Source of the DNA: Isochrysis galbana
Lineage: Eukaryota > Haptophyta > Isochrysidales > Isochrysidaceae
Reading direction: 5' to 3'
Assembly (NCBI GenBank): GCA_018136815.1
Contig: CM030935.1
Span: 3,484,299 to 3,548,298 of the forward strand
Length of the DNA stretch: 64,000 nucleotides
Shown: positions 11,300 through 20,739 of the stretch, piece by piece
How positions within the stretch are numbered: position 1 is the first letter of the stretch
How the letters are laid out: the number at the start of each line of letters is the position of its first letter
Position numbers and translations under genes: made by a program
The notes under the pieces: generated by a model
What the model saw: only the letters and a program-made list of their open reading frames with translations
The model's database searches: none
Told to the model about the DNA's origin: nothing

Positions 11300-11400
11300 C
11301 GGAACGCGACCTTTGACCTTTGACTTTGACCTTTGGCCTTTGACCTTTGTTTGGCCTTTGGCCTTTGTTTGGCAAACCTTTGGCCTTTGGCAAAGCCTTT
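11300..11400 (+). repeat. TTTGACC/TTTGGCC heptad-like repeat
   Basis: An irregular run of tttgacc, tttggcc and tttgtttgg units about 100 bp long. It is followed at 11411-11450 by an acgaatt/attacg short repeat. No coding content. Confidence 0.7.
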
Positions 11401-12816
11401 GGAAATACATACGAATACGAATTACGAATTACGAATTAATACGGATTACGGCTGTGCTTTTGCCTATGGGCGAGCTAACATCATCCTTCAAGAACCGATT
11501 CTCTTCTGTCTTCTGCCATACTATCGCGAGGAGCAAGCATTCACACCTACCCGGCTATTAGATACTCTAGAGTCTAGAGCTCTAGTAGCTAGAGTAGATG
11601 TAGTAGTAGAGTAGGCGAGTCCTCTACTGTAGCTTGTGCGAACCCCAAAATAGACGCGTCGTTATTTTCTTGCGCCTCTCGGGAGAGGGTCGCTCGCCGG
11701 GGTAAAGCGAGCCGCCGCAGGGGCAGGGACGGATGTGGGCTGATGGGATCGACAAGGCCGCCAGGGTCGCGTCGGGAAAAGCCGCGCTCGGCCCAGTCGC
11801 CTGTGCATCTACATGCGACCCATTCACTGTGGAGGACTGCGATGTCCACCTCATTTGGCTGCGGAGGAGGCTGCGCAGGCTTTCGAGACAGCAGAGTGCT
11901 GAGTCTGAGTCTCAGGAGGAGGAAGACAGCTTTGGGAGGAGCGCGGGTAGGAACCCACTGGCATTCGGACACCGTGTATATCCAAGGTTCGGGTACCGAT
12001 GCTTGTCGATTAATACATCATCGCGTGTTGTGAGTATGCGGCCAAGGGTTGTGGTGGGTCCAAGCGTTGATCCATTCACCCCCGACGATTTTCCTGGTCC
12101 TGGATCCTACGACCTCGGGAAGTACTAGATTATGAGAAATCCGAATTTCACCGCGAGCGGGCTACTCCCTGTTTATTGCACATTCCGCGAATCATGTCAG
12201 AAGGATGGATCCAACCAGTTGTCTTCATCTAGTTGCCAACAAGTAGATCTACATGTGTGACCATTTGCCTTGATATCACCCCGGCTCGTGTGAGAAGACC
12301 TTTCAGACCAGCATAGGTAGCGATCATACGTGCTTTGCGATCGGCTGGATCTCTGTCGTACAGCCCGGGTCTCATGTCAGCCCACCCCAGTCAGTGGACT
12401 CTCACTAGTGAATCAAAATTTGCACATTCCTTAATCGTGGCTTGTTGCATAAAGTTCCAATTGCGCGCAGCAACTGGCATCGAGTAAGTGAGTAAGTAGA
12501 CCTTCCAGACGAGGAGATTGTGAGGCGCGAGCAGACCGAATATTTTGCCGAGTGGGTGTCAATCTTACAACCCGCAGCCATTCTGGCCACGTGGGCCGTT
12601 CTACACCTGTGGCACCCTAATTCAACAAGAAATACGTGGGATATAATACATACTACTCAACTTGCGCGCTTCCACACCGACATCGGACACCAGTAGGTTG
12701 GCTCCGTATGTTGACCAGACCAGTTGGCCGAGGCGTGATCGAACCGACTCTTCTGCAATACCAACACGAGGAGCAAGCGTGCATGACAACGGCCTAGTCC
12801 AACCACCTGACCCACT
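11401..12816. other. No firm gene; possible 3' exon near 12050-12128
   Basis: An open frame at 11733-12128 (+) ends in DPFTPDDFPGPGSYDLGKY. PGPGSYD resembles the sperm-tail PG-rich (SHIPPO) repeat of axonemal proteins, so this could be a last exon, but no splice partner is seen. The rest, 12130-12816, shows nothing recognisable. Confidence 0.25.
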
Positions 12817-13790
12817 CTATTCGCCGACAAGATCCACACGTGCCTTCCATTCCCTCTGCTTCTGCTCTGACAGTGTTGCTAGCTCTGAGGAGGATAGCCG
12901 GCCATCAAGGTCCACGTCTGCGACTCGTACGGCCCGGATGAGCTCATCTGCCTCGGCAACATCTTTGGATGGTGAGAGTGCAAGCCAATCCGCGATGCCC
13001 TTCTGAGCCGCACGTGCCTCCGCTGCGAGTGCCTCCGGGGTGGGCTTAACTTTGGCCTCGAGAAGCTCTTTCATCCTACGCAATCCGCCAAGAGCATCTT
13101 CCATAGCCCGTTGGCGTGCCGTCTTATCCTCATCGACCAAAGAGTCGACCACTTCATTGTACTGCACGGGGTGTGTGGGACCGTACTGGCTGGAATACAC
13201 TCGCTTGCTAATTGGGAGAGTGCAGTCGGGACAGCCATGTGCAGCATTCAACTTGTGGTGTTTGTGTGTGGTCATCATTAGGATCAGCCATGCAGAGAGA
13301 AGAAGTACAGCAAACCGGAAGCACAGCGATCGCCCTAGTATACCTGAATGGCATTCGAGTATTGTTGTGAAAGGCCACGAAAGTAGAATTGTTCCGAGAG
13401 AGGCCCACCGAAGAAGCGCTTGAGTCTGGCAGCGATCGCAGGCCACCGTGCCACATCAGTTACACTGGAGGCCAGAGCATCGATCGACAGTTTAAGCTCG
13501 TAGATGGGCTCGAGGTACTCTACGCCTGGCCAACTGGCCACGTTCGCCCGTGGTAGAACGGAGGCTGCATCCAACGATGCAGCTGGTGCTGCGGCCAGGG
13601 CAGCGGCTGGCGCGATAGTTGCGGCACTCAGCACTCCGACTGAGATCGCATGAGCTGAGATGGAGCCGGCGGCGAGCGATCGCAACAGCTGTCGGCGCGC
13701 GAGAGTAGGGGGCAGCTCGACACCCTGCGCGAAGGGCACGCTCGCCAGTTGCAAGGCGATCGCCAGCAGACTCACTGCTTTTTCCTGCAT
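12817..13790 (-). CDS. Thylakoid-lumen PsbQ-like protein with C-terminal EF-hand
   Basis: Two exons, 13790-13344 and 13185-12817, joined in phase 0 by a GT-AG intron, give 271 residues. Targeting is layered: a signal peptide (VSLLAIALQLASVPFAQG, residues 6-23), a short transit region, then a twin-arginine motif RRQLLRS followed by a hydrophobic stretch ending in ALAAAPAA. This combination directs a protein through ER-derived membranes, plastid and Tat pathway into the lumen. The mature part (YLEPIYELKLSIDALA and W-x-x-I-x-x-RLKRFFGGPLSEQFYFRG) has the helical look of PsbQ-type oxygen-evolving-complex proteins. Near residue 239 DVDLDGRLSSSEL is a full EF-hand calcium loop. The PsbQ assignment is by resemblance only; the EF-hand and targeting signals are seen directly. 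Confidence 0.8.
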
Positions 13791-15464
13791 GCTGGAGTGA
13801 CGAGAAATGGCCGCGAGAGAGATTGCCAGAACTCCGTCTAGGGCCTCCTATCTCAACATTCTCCGTGTCTCGAAATAACAATACTCAATTCCCACAACCT
13901 AGCACCATTGCACTTCCTTCCTCTTTGTACAGTAGGAGTGCGGGTGCACCATGAAGAAAAACACAGGACACGGGACTGAAAAGCTTCTACTCGAAAGCTT
14001 TCTTGCGGTGCGCCTTCACGAGCTGACTCAAAACGAGCCGTCTTACAAGGAGAGACAGCCATCGCTCCGACAAAAGGACTCTCGGCGCAGCGTCGCTCGA
14101 CTGCGCAACGTCGAGGCTAGAATGCGACGTCGAGCGCGGTGTTGGCGACCTTGAGCCGGTGGATGGCGGGAGACATGGACATGGGACATCGTCCATTACC
14201 CCTGATTGTGACTGAGCAACGAGCCCCTCTCCGGCTCCATTCCTTGCTAGGCGACCCTAGGTGTACACAGGAACAGTGATAGCAGGGCGGTCAAACACAA
14301 ACAGGGGCCTTTTAACTATTAGTAAGGGTTGGGCTGCATTTTTTGACCGTGGCGCGAGGCCCAATAACAAACCTTCAGGGGGGGCCACCTGCCGCCACGA
14401 AAATCTTCGCCAGGAAATGGTGCGATTCTCCCCCCCTCTCCCCCCCTCCGTCACGCGCTCTCACGCTCTCACGCTCTACCCGTAAAGAATTGGCGGTCGC
14501 ACCCGCGGGGGGATCGGTTCCTTTATATCTAAGCTACATTCGGCATTTGATTCCCGCCCGATGCAGCGCCGTGTCGGGCTGCCGACAGTCCGACCACTCC
14601 CTGACCCTCTGGCATCATTGCCCGCGCAGCCCACCCAGCTCCTCACAGCGCGCGCACGCGGCTACCCTGGCTGCCGCAGACCCCGCCCAAACCATCCCGA
14701 CCCGCCCCTCGCAGGATTTGCCCTCAGTCGAACTCGGCATCGAGAACCAGGACCAGCTCACCGACGCGGCCGTCCACGCGTGGCTGACGAGCCTCCGCGT
14801 TGAGGCTGCCCTCGCGGCTCGCGGCCCTCCTCTCTCTGACAGTGCCAGATTCGGCGTTGATCGATGAGGCAAGACCCGTGGGTGGCCTCAGGACGGGCCA
14901 CGTCGTAGCTCTCTACGCCGCGGCGAGCAAAAAAGCCAATATCTTGCAAGAGCGCCTCACAGCGCATCTGGCGGGAACCCACCACCCAAAGCAGAAATCA
15001 TCAAATCATCTTCTGCCGCTGGGTGGTGGGCTTGGCAGTTGGCAGGCGGTATTGGGAATCAACCCATACTGCCAATGACGCGCGACGGCGCGACGAAAGC
15101 GCTCCTGGCACGCGAAGCTCGCGCAGCCAAGGCGCACTCCAAGGTCTTGGCAATACTTGACATGAATTCAAGGAGAGCCATAGGCACTTGTAGAGTGGTT
15201 TTTTGCCCGCATAGCGTTTTCGTACACAACGTTATCACGTTATCACCCAACCAACTTCCAAAGTGCTGCCCACCCCAATAACCAACCTCCAAAGTGCTCA
15301 CTTCAACTGCCCCCCATCTCCCTCCACTGGCCCCGCCCGACGGCAACTTTTTCTGCCGCCTCTTTCTCCCGAACAAAAAAACATTTTCAACCGAACAAAA
15401 AACAAAATACACAAAAACACATGTATAGAGGTGTTGAATGGCCCTCTAAAAGCACCTGCGACCC
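13791..15464. other. Intergenic, no convincing gene
   Basis: An open frame 14343-14867 (+) ends with a helix-like stretch (VELGIENQDQLTDAAVHAWL), but I recognise no family and see no start. A repeat copy lies at 14284-14350. The motif gcgttttcgtacacaacgtt at 15211-15230 recurs at 40.6 and 50.3 kb. Confidence 0.35.
14284..14350 (+). repeat. MITE-like repeat, GGTCAAA...TTTGACC termini (copy 1)
   Basis: It begins agggcggtcaaac and ends ttttgaccgt, so the ends are inverted copies of about 9 bp. A shared flank, cctgccgccacgaaa, follows here and also follows copy 4 at 39151-39234. Confidence 0.6.
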
Positions 15465-15575
15465 GGGCTCATGGCCTAGTGCTAGTGCGCAGTGCGCGGC
15501 GGCCTCGGGGTCATGGGTTCGAAAGCCTCGGGAGCCGCTGGCGGATCCCGAGGCGCCCAAACCCTTTTTTTTTAT
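15465..15575 (+). ncRNA. tRNA-like SINE or tRNA pseudogene
   Basis: A box A-like TGGCCTAGTGC (15472-15482) and a box B-like GGTTCGAAAGCC (15516-15527) are 44 bases apart, the spacing of a tRNA gene. GGCTC (15466-15470) can pair with GAGCC (15532-15536) as an acceptor-like stem. A run of nine T follows (about 15566-15574), suited to polymerase III termination. The D-arm and T-arm pairings are imperfect, so a working tRNA is unlikely; a tRNA-derived SINE head is the better reading. Confidence 0.4.
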
Positions 15576-15589
15576 TCCAACTATCTATC

Positions 15590-15830
15590 TAGATAATACT
15601 GATAATACTGATAATAGGTTTGGCAGAAGCACTATCTGTATCTATCTAGATAGCCGAAGGGCACTATCTATATCTATCTAGATAGCAAAAAACGCCCAAA
15701 CCTAATATCTAGATAGCTCCAAATGAAACCTATTCACAGTCTTACTAATAGTGGCTTAGCACTATCTAGATAGATATAGATAGTGCTTTTTGAAAGTAGA
15801 TAGCCTAATATCTAGATAGTTGTCTAACAT
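15590..15830. repeat. tatctagata palindromic short-repeat cluster
   Basis: Multiple copies of tatctagatag and of gcactatctatatctatct occur in both orientations (for example 15661-15685 direct, and 15758-15785 inverted). The cluster is AT-rich inside GC-rich surroundings. Confidence 0.8.
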
Positions 15831-15848
15831 GTTCACAGCCTTAGGACA

Positions 15849-16011
15849 AATATCGAGGGGAGGGGGAGGGGTCAGTGCCCAGTCCCCCCGGTAGCACTCG
15901 GACACCTGGCTCGTCAGGCATGGCGGGATTCCGAGACGGAAAAGTTGTGTCCAATTAGCTAGTGGTAGTGGGGGTGGCTAGAACATAACATTAATTATTT
16001 TATTTATAAGC
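15849..16011 (+). repeat. Dispersed repeat of about 160 bp (copy 1)
   Basis: It runs from tatcgaggggaggggga through ccgagacggaaaagttgtg to attattttatttat. An inverted, diverged copy lies at 20038-20190. The two are alignable throughout, with small indels. Confidence 0.85.
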
Positions 16012-16234
16012 TAGGAAGCTAGGAAGCACTGCCACAGACTACAGAGCTTCATTGATCATTGAGGTGTAGATATAGATATACATACATGCACGTACATACA
16101 TGAGATACATGTGTAAGGATGAAGAGATAACATGGGGCGCGCTGCGCGCCCGTTTTCGACGGCATCCATGCAGATATAAGTAGCAGGGCCTTGCATGTGA
16201 AGGGCCTCACTAAGAATATACTGGAGGGGGCCCC

Positions 16235-16305
16235 GAGCCGCCGGTGCCGCTCGCGACTCTCGACGGAGTGGCTCATAGCCCTCCGGTTGCGCTCGACTCG
16301 ACAGC
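16235..16305 (+). repeat. gccgccggtgccg dispersed repeat (copy 1)
   Basis: It shares gccgccggtgccg, cgacggagt, gccctccgg and ctcgac(t/c)cgaca, in the same order, with copies at 30570-30655 (+) and 50494-50595 (-). A T-run follows each copy within 50 bp. Confidence 0.75.
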
Positions 16306-17122
16306 GCACCGTCGTCGAAGGCCTGAAATTCGGTATTTTTCGAAAATTTCGCCGGACAACCCACAACCCCCAATTTTTTCTGATCCATCCTACCGGAACC
16401 TATAGGGAGCTTATGCTTAGCCCGCTTCATTTACCCATTGCAGCTGGTGCTGGTGCCCTCCGCACCCCCATAGCGAGTGACCGGGCTAGACCTAATGGGT
16501 CAAGCTGGTGAGATAAGTTGATCTAACACTATCTGGAAGTTGCCCTCGAAAGTCAAAAACCAAGAAACACATCAACTCACTGCACTCATGTCTCATGGTT
16601 CACGCTAAAATAAAGCCAATGCTGACAAACAGCTCACTACACAGCACCGTACTCGACCACCTACAAACACAAGCATCACCGGCACAAAATACAAAATCAT
16701 GTGGCAAGAGAGCAGAAGTAATAGAGTGCGGAGGGCTCCTTGCCCGAATCGTTTCCACACGACATAGGTTGTGGGGAACAAGTCGGCAGATCATAGACAA
16801 AATAATACTGAATATTCATCCGCCAAGTAAAGCATGGCCGGCCGAGCAGCGAGATGGCCGACCCAAGCAAGACTATGCGTGCTGAGCCAGTAAATGAGGA
16901 CGGCCAGAAACGGGTTCAAGCCCCAAAGCTTTGATCAGCTTGTTCGGGCACAATTCCTCAACATGCCACTCTCGTTTGAGCAAATGGGTCGATTTAGCTC
17001 GGCATAATGTTTTGAGTAGAGAATCGTTTTGTGGATCCGTGGTCGCGGCAAGAAGCCCGAAGATTTAGTTGAGTTATGGAATTTGGTGCGGGTCATGAGC
17101 TCTCACAGCCACAATGTGGCCT
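16306..17122. other. No gene seen
   Basis: Intergenic sequence between the dispersed repeat and the Q/P-rich frame. No frame with recognisable motifs and no clear repeat were found. Confidence 0.4.
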
Positions 17123-17500
17123 TCACGGCCTAGGGAGATGCGGGAAGGTCACCCCTTGCGGCCAACTTGAGTTGGCGAACGGCATGTTCCAGTGGGCAAA
17201 TGGGCCCTGCCGCATTGAAGGGTTGGGGCGGGCAAGGTGCTGCTGTGACATGAACTGCTGCCGGTTCGGGCCCCCATCCAGACTCTGCCATAGTTGCCAT
17301 GACGGCAAGCCACCCTGAGGAAGCGTGGCACTGTGTGCAGAGACGTTAGCAAGCGCGGTGGCAGACTGTTGTTGACAAAATGGAGGGGTCATACCGACGG
17401 GCATCATGATGGGCTGTCCAGCTGCCGCAACGCTCTGCGTATGGTATGGTATGGTGCCGTTGTTCATCTGAACTGGAAGTTGGGGCGTGCCAACGAGCCC
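17123..17500 (-). CDS. C-terminus of a Gln/Pro/Met-rich protein, 5' end in the gap
   Basis: The frame is open from the gap edge at 17500 to a stop at 17123-17125, giving about 125 residues rich in Q, P, M, S and W (for example MMPVGMTPPFCQQQ and RQQFMSQQHLARPNPSMRQ). Codon use looks coding and there is no simple-sequence repeat underneath, so I take it as the disordered tail of a real protein, perhaps an RNA-binding or transcription-related factor. The function cannot be told. An internal ATG at 17467 is possible but need not be the start. Confidence 0.5.
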   Translation of the reverse strand, partial: GLVGTPQLPVQMNNGTIPYHTQSVAAAGQPIMMPVGMTPPFCQQQSATALANVSAHSATLPQGGLPSWQLWQSLDGGPNRQQFMSQQHLARPNPSMRQGPFAHWNMPFANSSWPQGVTFPHLPRP

Positions 17501-17600
17501 NNNNNNNNNNNNNNNNNNNNNNNNNNNNNNNNNNNNNNNNNNNNNNNNNNNNNNNNNNNNNNNNNNNNNNNNNNNNNNNNNNNNNNNNNNNNNNNNNNNN
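17501..17600. other. Assembly gap (100 N)
   Basis: Exactly 100 N, a conventional placeholder. It separates the 5' end of the Q/P-rich frame from the glycosyltransferase upstream intron. Confidence 0.99.
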
Positions 17601-17996
17601 CCCTTCCTTCTCCTTCTCCCTCTCCCTCCCTCCCTCTCCCTCTGTCTCTGCCTCTGCCTCTGCGTCTGCCTCTCCCTCTCCTTCTCCCTCTCCCGCTGCC
17701 TCTACTTCTGTCTCCGCCTCTGCCTCTGCCTCTCCCTCTCCCTCTCTCCCGTGCGCTATCCCTCTTCCTCTCCCGCGCGCTCTCCCTCTCCCGCTCTCTC
17801 CTTCTCGCGCTCTCTCCTTCTCGCGCTCTCTCCCTCTCGCTCTCTCTCCCTCTCCCGCTCTTCCCTACCTCTTCCTCTCCCCCCTCCCCCTCCCCCTCCC
17901 CCTGTCTATCCCCTCCTCCCTCAATCACTTTCTTGCCTTTCCACTCACGCTCACTCCCTTGACCCCTCCCCTTCCGATCCACTCCTCCCGTTGCAG
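17601..17996 (+). repeat. CT-rich tract ending in a splice acceptor
   Basis: About 390 bp of ccctctccctctc-type sequence ends in cgttgcag at 17989-17996, a strong polypyrimidine tract plus acceptor. It is best read as the end of the intron before the glycosyltransferase exon. Confidence 0.7.
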
Positions 17997-18954
17997 GCCC
18001 TCACTTGCGCTCGTCGTGCCTTGCTACAATGAGGAGGAGCGACTCGATAGCCATGCCTTCCTCGACTACCTGCGCCGGAGTGTCACGGTCGTCCGGCTCA
18101 TCTTTGTCGATGACGGCTCGGCAGATGCAACCGTCGACAAGCTGCGTCAACTCGTTGAGCAGTCAGCGGGCGGGGCCGAACTACTGCAGTTGGGGACTAA
18201 CCAGGGAAAGGCAGAGGCCGTGCGCCGTGGCATGCTCCACGCACTCGAATCGCACGCGTACACCACCGTTGGATTCTGGGACTCTGACCTCGCTACGCCC
18301 CTCTCGGCTGTGTCGCAACTGGAGGCTCTGCTGATGGAGCGACCCGCACTGCAAATGGTGTTCGGTGCGCGTGTGGCGCTGCTCGGCCGCCACATTAAGC
18401 GCTCGCTCAAGCGCCACTATGCCGGCCGTGTCTTCGCCACACTTACCTCGCTCGTGCTCGACATGCCCATCTATGATACACAGTGCGGCGCGAAGCTCTT
18501 CCGAGTGACGCCCGCGCTACGCACAGTGCTCACACAACCCTTCCTGACACGGTGGGTCTTCGACGTGGAGATGATTGCCAGATTTGCTGCTCTCTACCGC
18601 GAGTCCCCGAGCAATAGGGAATCGGAGGGAGCGGTCGAGCAGGATCGGGCGAGTTTGGTCGGTGGCTCGGGCTCCGCAAGTGCGACTATCCGCTCCCTCG
18701 CGCATGAGGCGATCTTCGAGTTCCCGCTGCATCAGTGGGTCGACGTAGCTGGGTCCAAGCTCAAAGCAACCGATGTGCTCAGGATGGCCTATGGACTGCT
18801 GCGCATTTATGAGCGCTACTACCTCCACGAGTGGCCGAGCGGCGCTCCCAGGGTACAGGCTCAGGCGCATGCGCGCAACACTCTTGCTGTCATTGGTGTC
18901 GCCGCCGTGCTCGGTTTGGCCATGCTCTTCTCGCTGGTCTCACGATGGTTGTAA
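17997..18954 (+). CDS. GT-A family 2 glycosyltransferase (dolichyl-phosphate sugar synthase type), 5' partial
   Basis: The exon begins after the acceptor at 17995-17996 and gives about 318 residues. It opens with SLALVVPCYNEEERL (nucleotide-sugar binding strand), then IFVDDGSADAT, then NQGKAEAVRRGML and WDSDLATP, whose D-x-D-type acidic pair is the metal site. RHYAGRVFATLTSLVLDMP, YDTQCGAKLFR and RWVFDVEMIARF are shared with DPM1/ALG5-like and bacterial bactoprenol-glucosyl transferases. A single C-terminal hydrophobic helix (TLAVIGVAAVLGLAMLFSLV) suggests a tail anchor in the ER or another endomembrane. A low-complexity insert (residues ~200-225) follows the catalytic core. The first exon, with start and any N-terminal signal, is upstream, probably in or beyond the gap. 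The sugar donor cannot be told. Confidence 0.87.
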
Positions 18955-20037
18955 GTGGAGGGTGGTTGAGAGCTTCGATGGCAGACGAAGTGCCGCACAC
19001 TGCTTCCCCGCCTACACCATCACTCTTCCTGTTGTCTAAGGAGCCAGTCATGTAGGTGGCGAGCTGCATCCAATGCCACCACTTCTTGTCGACTCTACAG
19101 TAAATCTGACGGGCTAGCCAAGTCCGTTCTCGGTGGCTACCCACGCCGCTGAGGCATCTTGCCACGCCAACGATGCTGGCTATACAGCACCTGTTTCTTC
19201 AAGAGCGCGTCCCCTCCGTCTGACATGTGTTGCCAGGAGTCCTCCACAGCATGCCCACCCGTCTCACAAGGTGCCAGATATTCTCTCCGCCTGACCGTCT
19301 GCCCACATGGTAGGCAGTAGGATGGAGTAGGGTGGCACAAGTAGATTGCAAACAGCCATGGAAACCATGTTTCGGAGGCTGAAGGGACAACTCTGTGACG
19401 TTGGCGGCCATGTTTGCAGGGGGGGCGCAGCTCGTACGCATCGGTGCAGGCCCAGGGCCGGGGCGAAAGGAGAAGAGTTTGAGGTTGAATTCGCTCCGAT
19501 TGATGATTCTCGTTTGTGGCCCACAGCTACCTACATCTGACGCACACCTACACCTAAGCCCGCCGCGTTTCCCCCACACTGGCGAGGCGGCGGAGTTTCT
19601 TGCCTCAGAGGCCGAAACCCGAGGTCCTTTTTTTTTTCGGCCGGCACCCTTGTCCCTGCAAATCGGATATAACTTCTACTACTACTACCCTAGGGTGGTC
19701 AAACAGGGCTTTTTAAGTACTAATACGGGGGGGGGGCGACATTTTTGACCGTGAGCGGAAAGCTCCGGCGAAAGCGGGTCGGAGGTCGGAGGGTCTCCCG
19801 GCCTTTTCAGAATCCTCGTCCGAAAAGACGGTGCGAAGTCCCGTGTGAACCCCCCCCCCCCCTAGCACACGCTCTGGCGGCTCATACGAGCCAAACTAGA
19901 CGTCACTCCCATAGAGAGATGTGCGTTTCTTTCATTTAAAAGGTGCCTAGACATCTATTGAATTAGGGGTCCGACGCCCCATAATGCCTATAAAGCAAAT
20001 TTTAAACCCTGGTGCCCCAGCGATGACGTCCGCGCAT
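18955..20037. other. No gene; one repeat copy
   Basis: This is the 3' flank of the glycosyltransferase. Apart from the MITE-like copy at 19692-19752, I see nothing. Confidence 0.4.
19692..19752 (+). repeat. MITE-like repeat, GGTCAAA...TTTGACC termini (copy 2)
   Basis: It starts agggtggtcaaacaggg and ends catttttgaccgt. Its internal ttttaagtactaatac matches the ttttaactattagta of copy 1. Confidence 0.6.
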
Positions 20038-20190
20038 GCATAAATAAAATACTTAATGTTATATCCTAGCCAACCCCACTAGCTAATAGGACACAACTTT
20101 TCCGTCCCGGAATCCCGCCATGCCTGACGAGCCAGGTGTCCGAGTGCTACCGGGGGGAGGGGGCACTGCCCCCTCCCCTCGATATTCGTC
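20038..20190 (-). repeat. Dispersed repeat of about 160 bp (copy 2, inverted)
   Basis: Reverse-complement counterpart of 15849-16011. It abuts the AT-rich orphan ORF that follows. Confidence 0.85.
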
Positions 20191-20270
20191 CTCCCCCCAG
20201 TGCACGCACCGACCCCGCGCACCCCAGCGCGTCCTCTCCTCGAGTCCACGCTGGGGGAAAACCCCTTTGG

Positions 20271-20723
20271 CAACCAATTTCGTTTAGGGACGCTGTCTCA
20301 AGCATTCTCGATGAGGAATGGACAGCTTTGTCTAAAGTTCTGGAAGGTATTGAAACATTGGACTTGGATACGATGAGGGGTCCCGTAACCTATATCGAGA
20401 ACTACGTACTTACCAAACCTGAAGTTAGCAATCACTTAAAAACACAGCTACGAGAATTCCAGGAAAGATACGACAAAGTCTTAGAAGACTACTGCCCGGT
20501 ATTCAATAAAAAGAAGCTGCTATCACTACGTAGCAATAACACAAAACATAGGCTATACGAACTGCAACGGAAGCTAGAATTGTTCATTGAGATCACCAGT
20601 GAGTACTCTCAAGAATATGCCGGCAAATTTATTCGTGACATTCATAATCTAAACAAAGAATATCATGACGTAGTCGAGGAAGCTTACGATGTAATACGGA
20701 GTAAACAGGGAAACACCTCTTGA
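20271..20723 (+). pseudogene. Orphan AT-rich helical ORF, family member 1
   Basis: About 150 codons of uninterrupted, clearly coding-like and relatively AT-rich sequence end in tga at 20721-20723. The peptide is strongly charged and helical (for example RKLELFIEITSEYSQEYAGK and NLNKEYHDVVEEAYDVIRS), with no Pro/Gly-rich stretches. The frame is open backwards to 20136 only through the GC-rich repeat, and the first in-frame ATG is at about 20372, so the true 5' end is missing or replaced. A second, frameshifted member lies at 35166-35423. Base composition is very different from the neighbours, which suggests transfer from a virus or other mobile source; I do not recognise the family. Confidence 0.55.
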
Positions 20724-20739
20724 AGGGCGTGTCTCCGCG

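Noticed and set aside
16833-16920. tRNA gene suggested by gggttcaagcccc at 16904
   Set aside because: No box A at proper distance and no acceptor pairing.
20271-20723. Integrated large-virus region
   Set aside because: No capsid, polymerase, packaging ATPase or other viral hallmark gene is seen anywhere in the window; only small AT-rich fragments of unknown origin.
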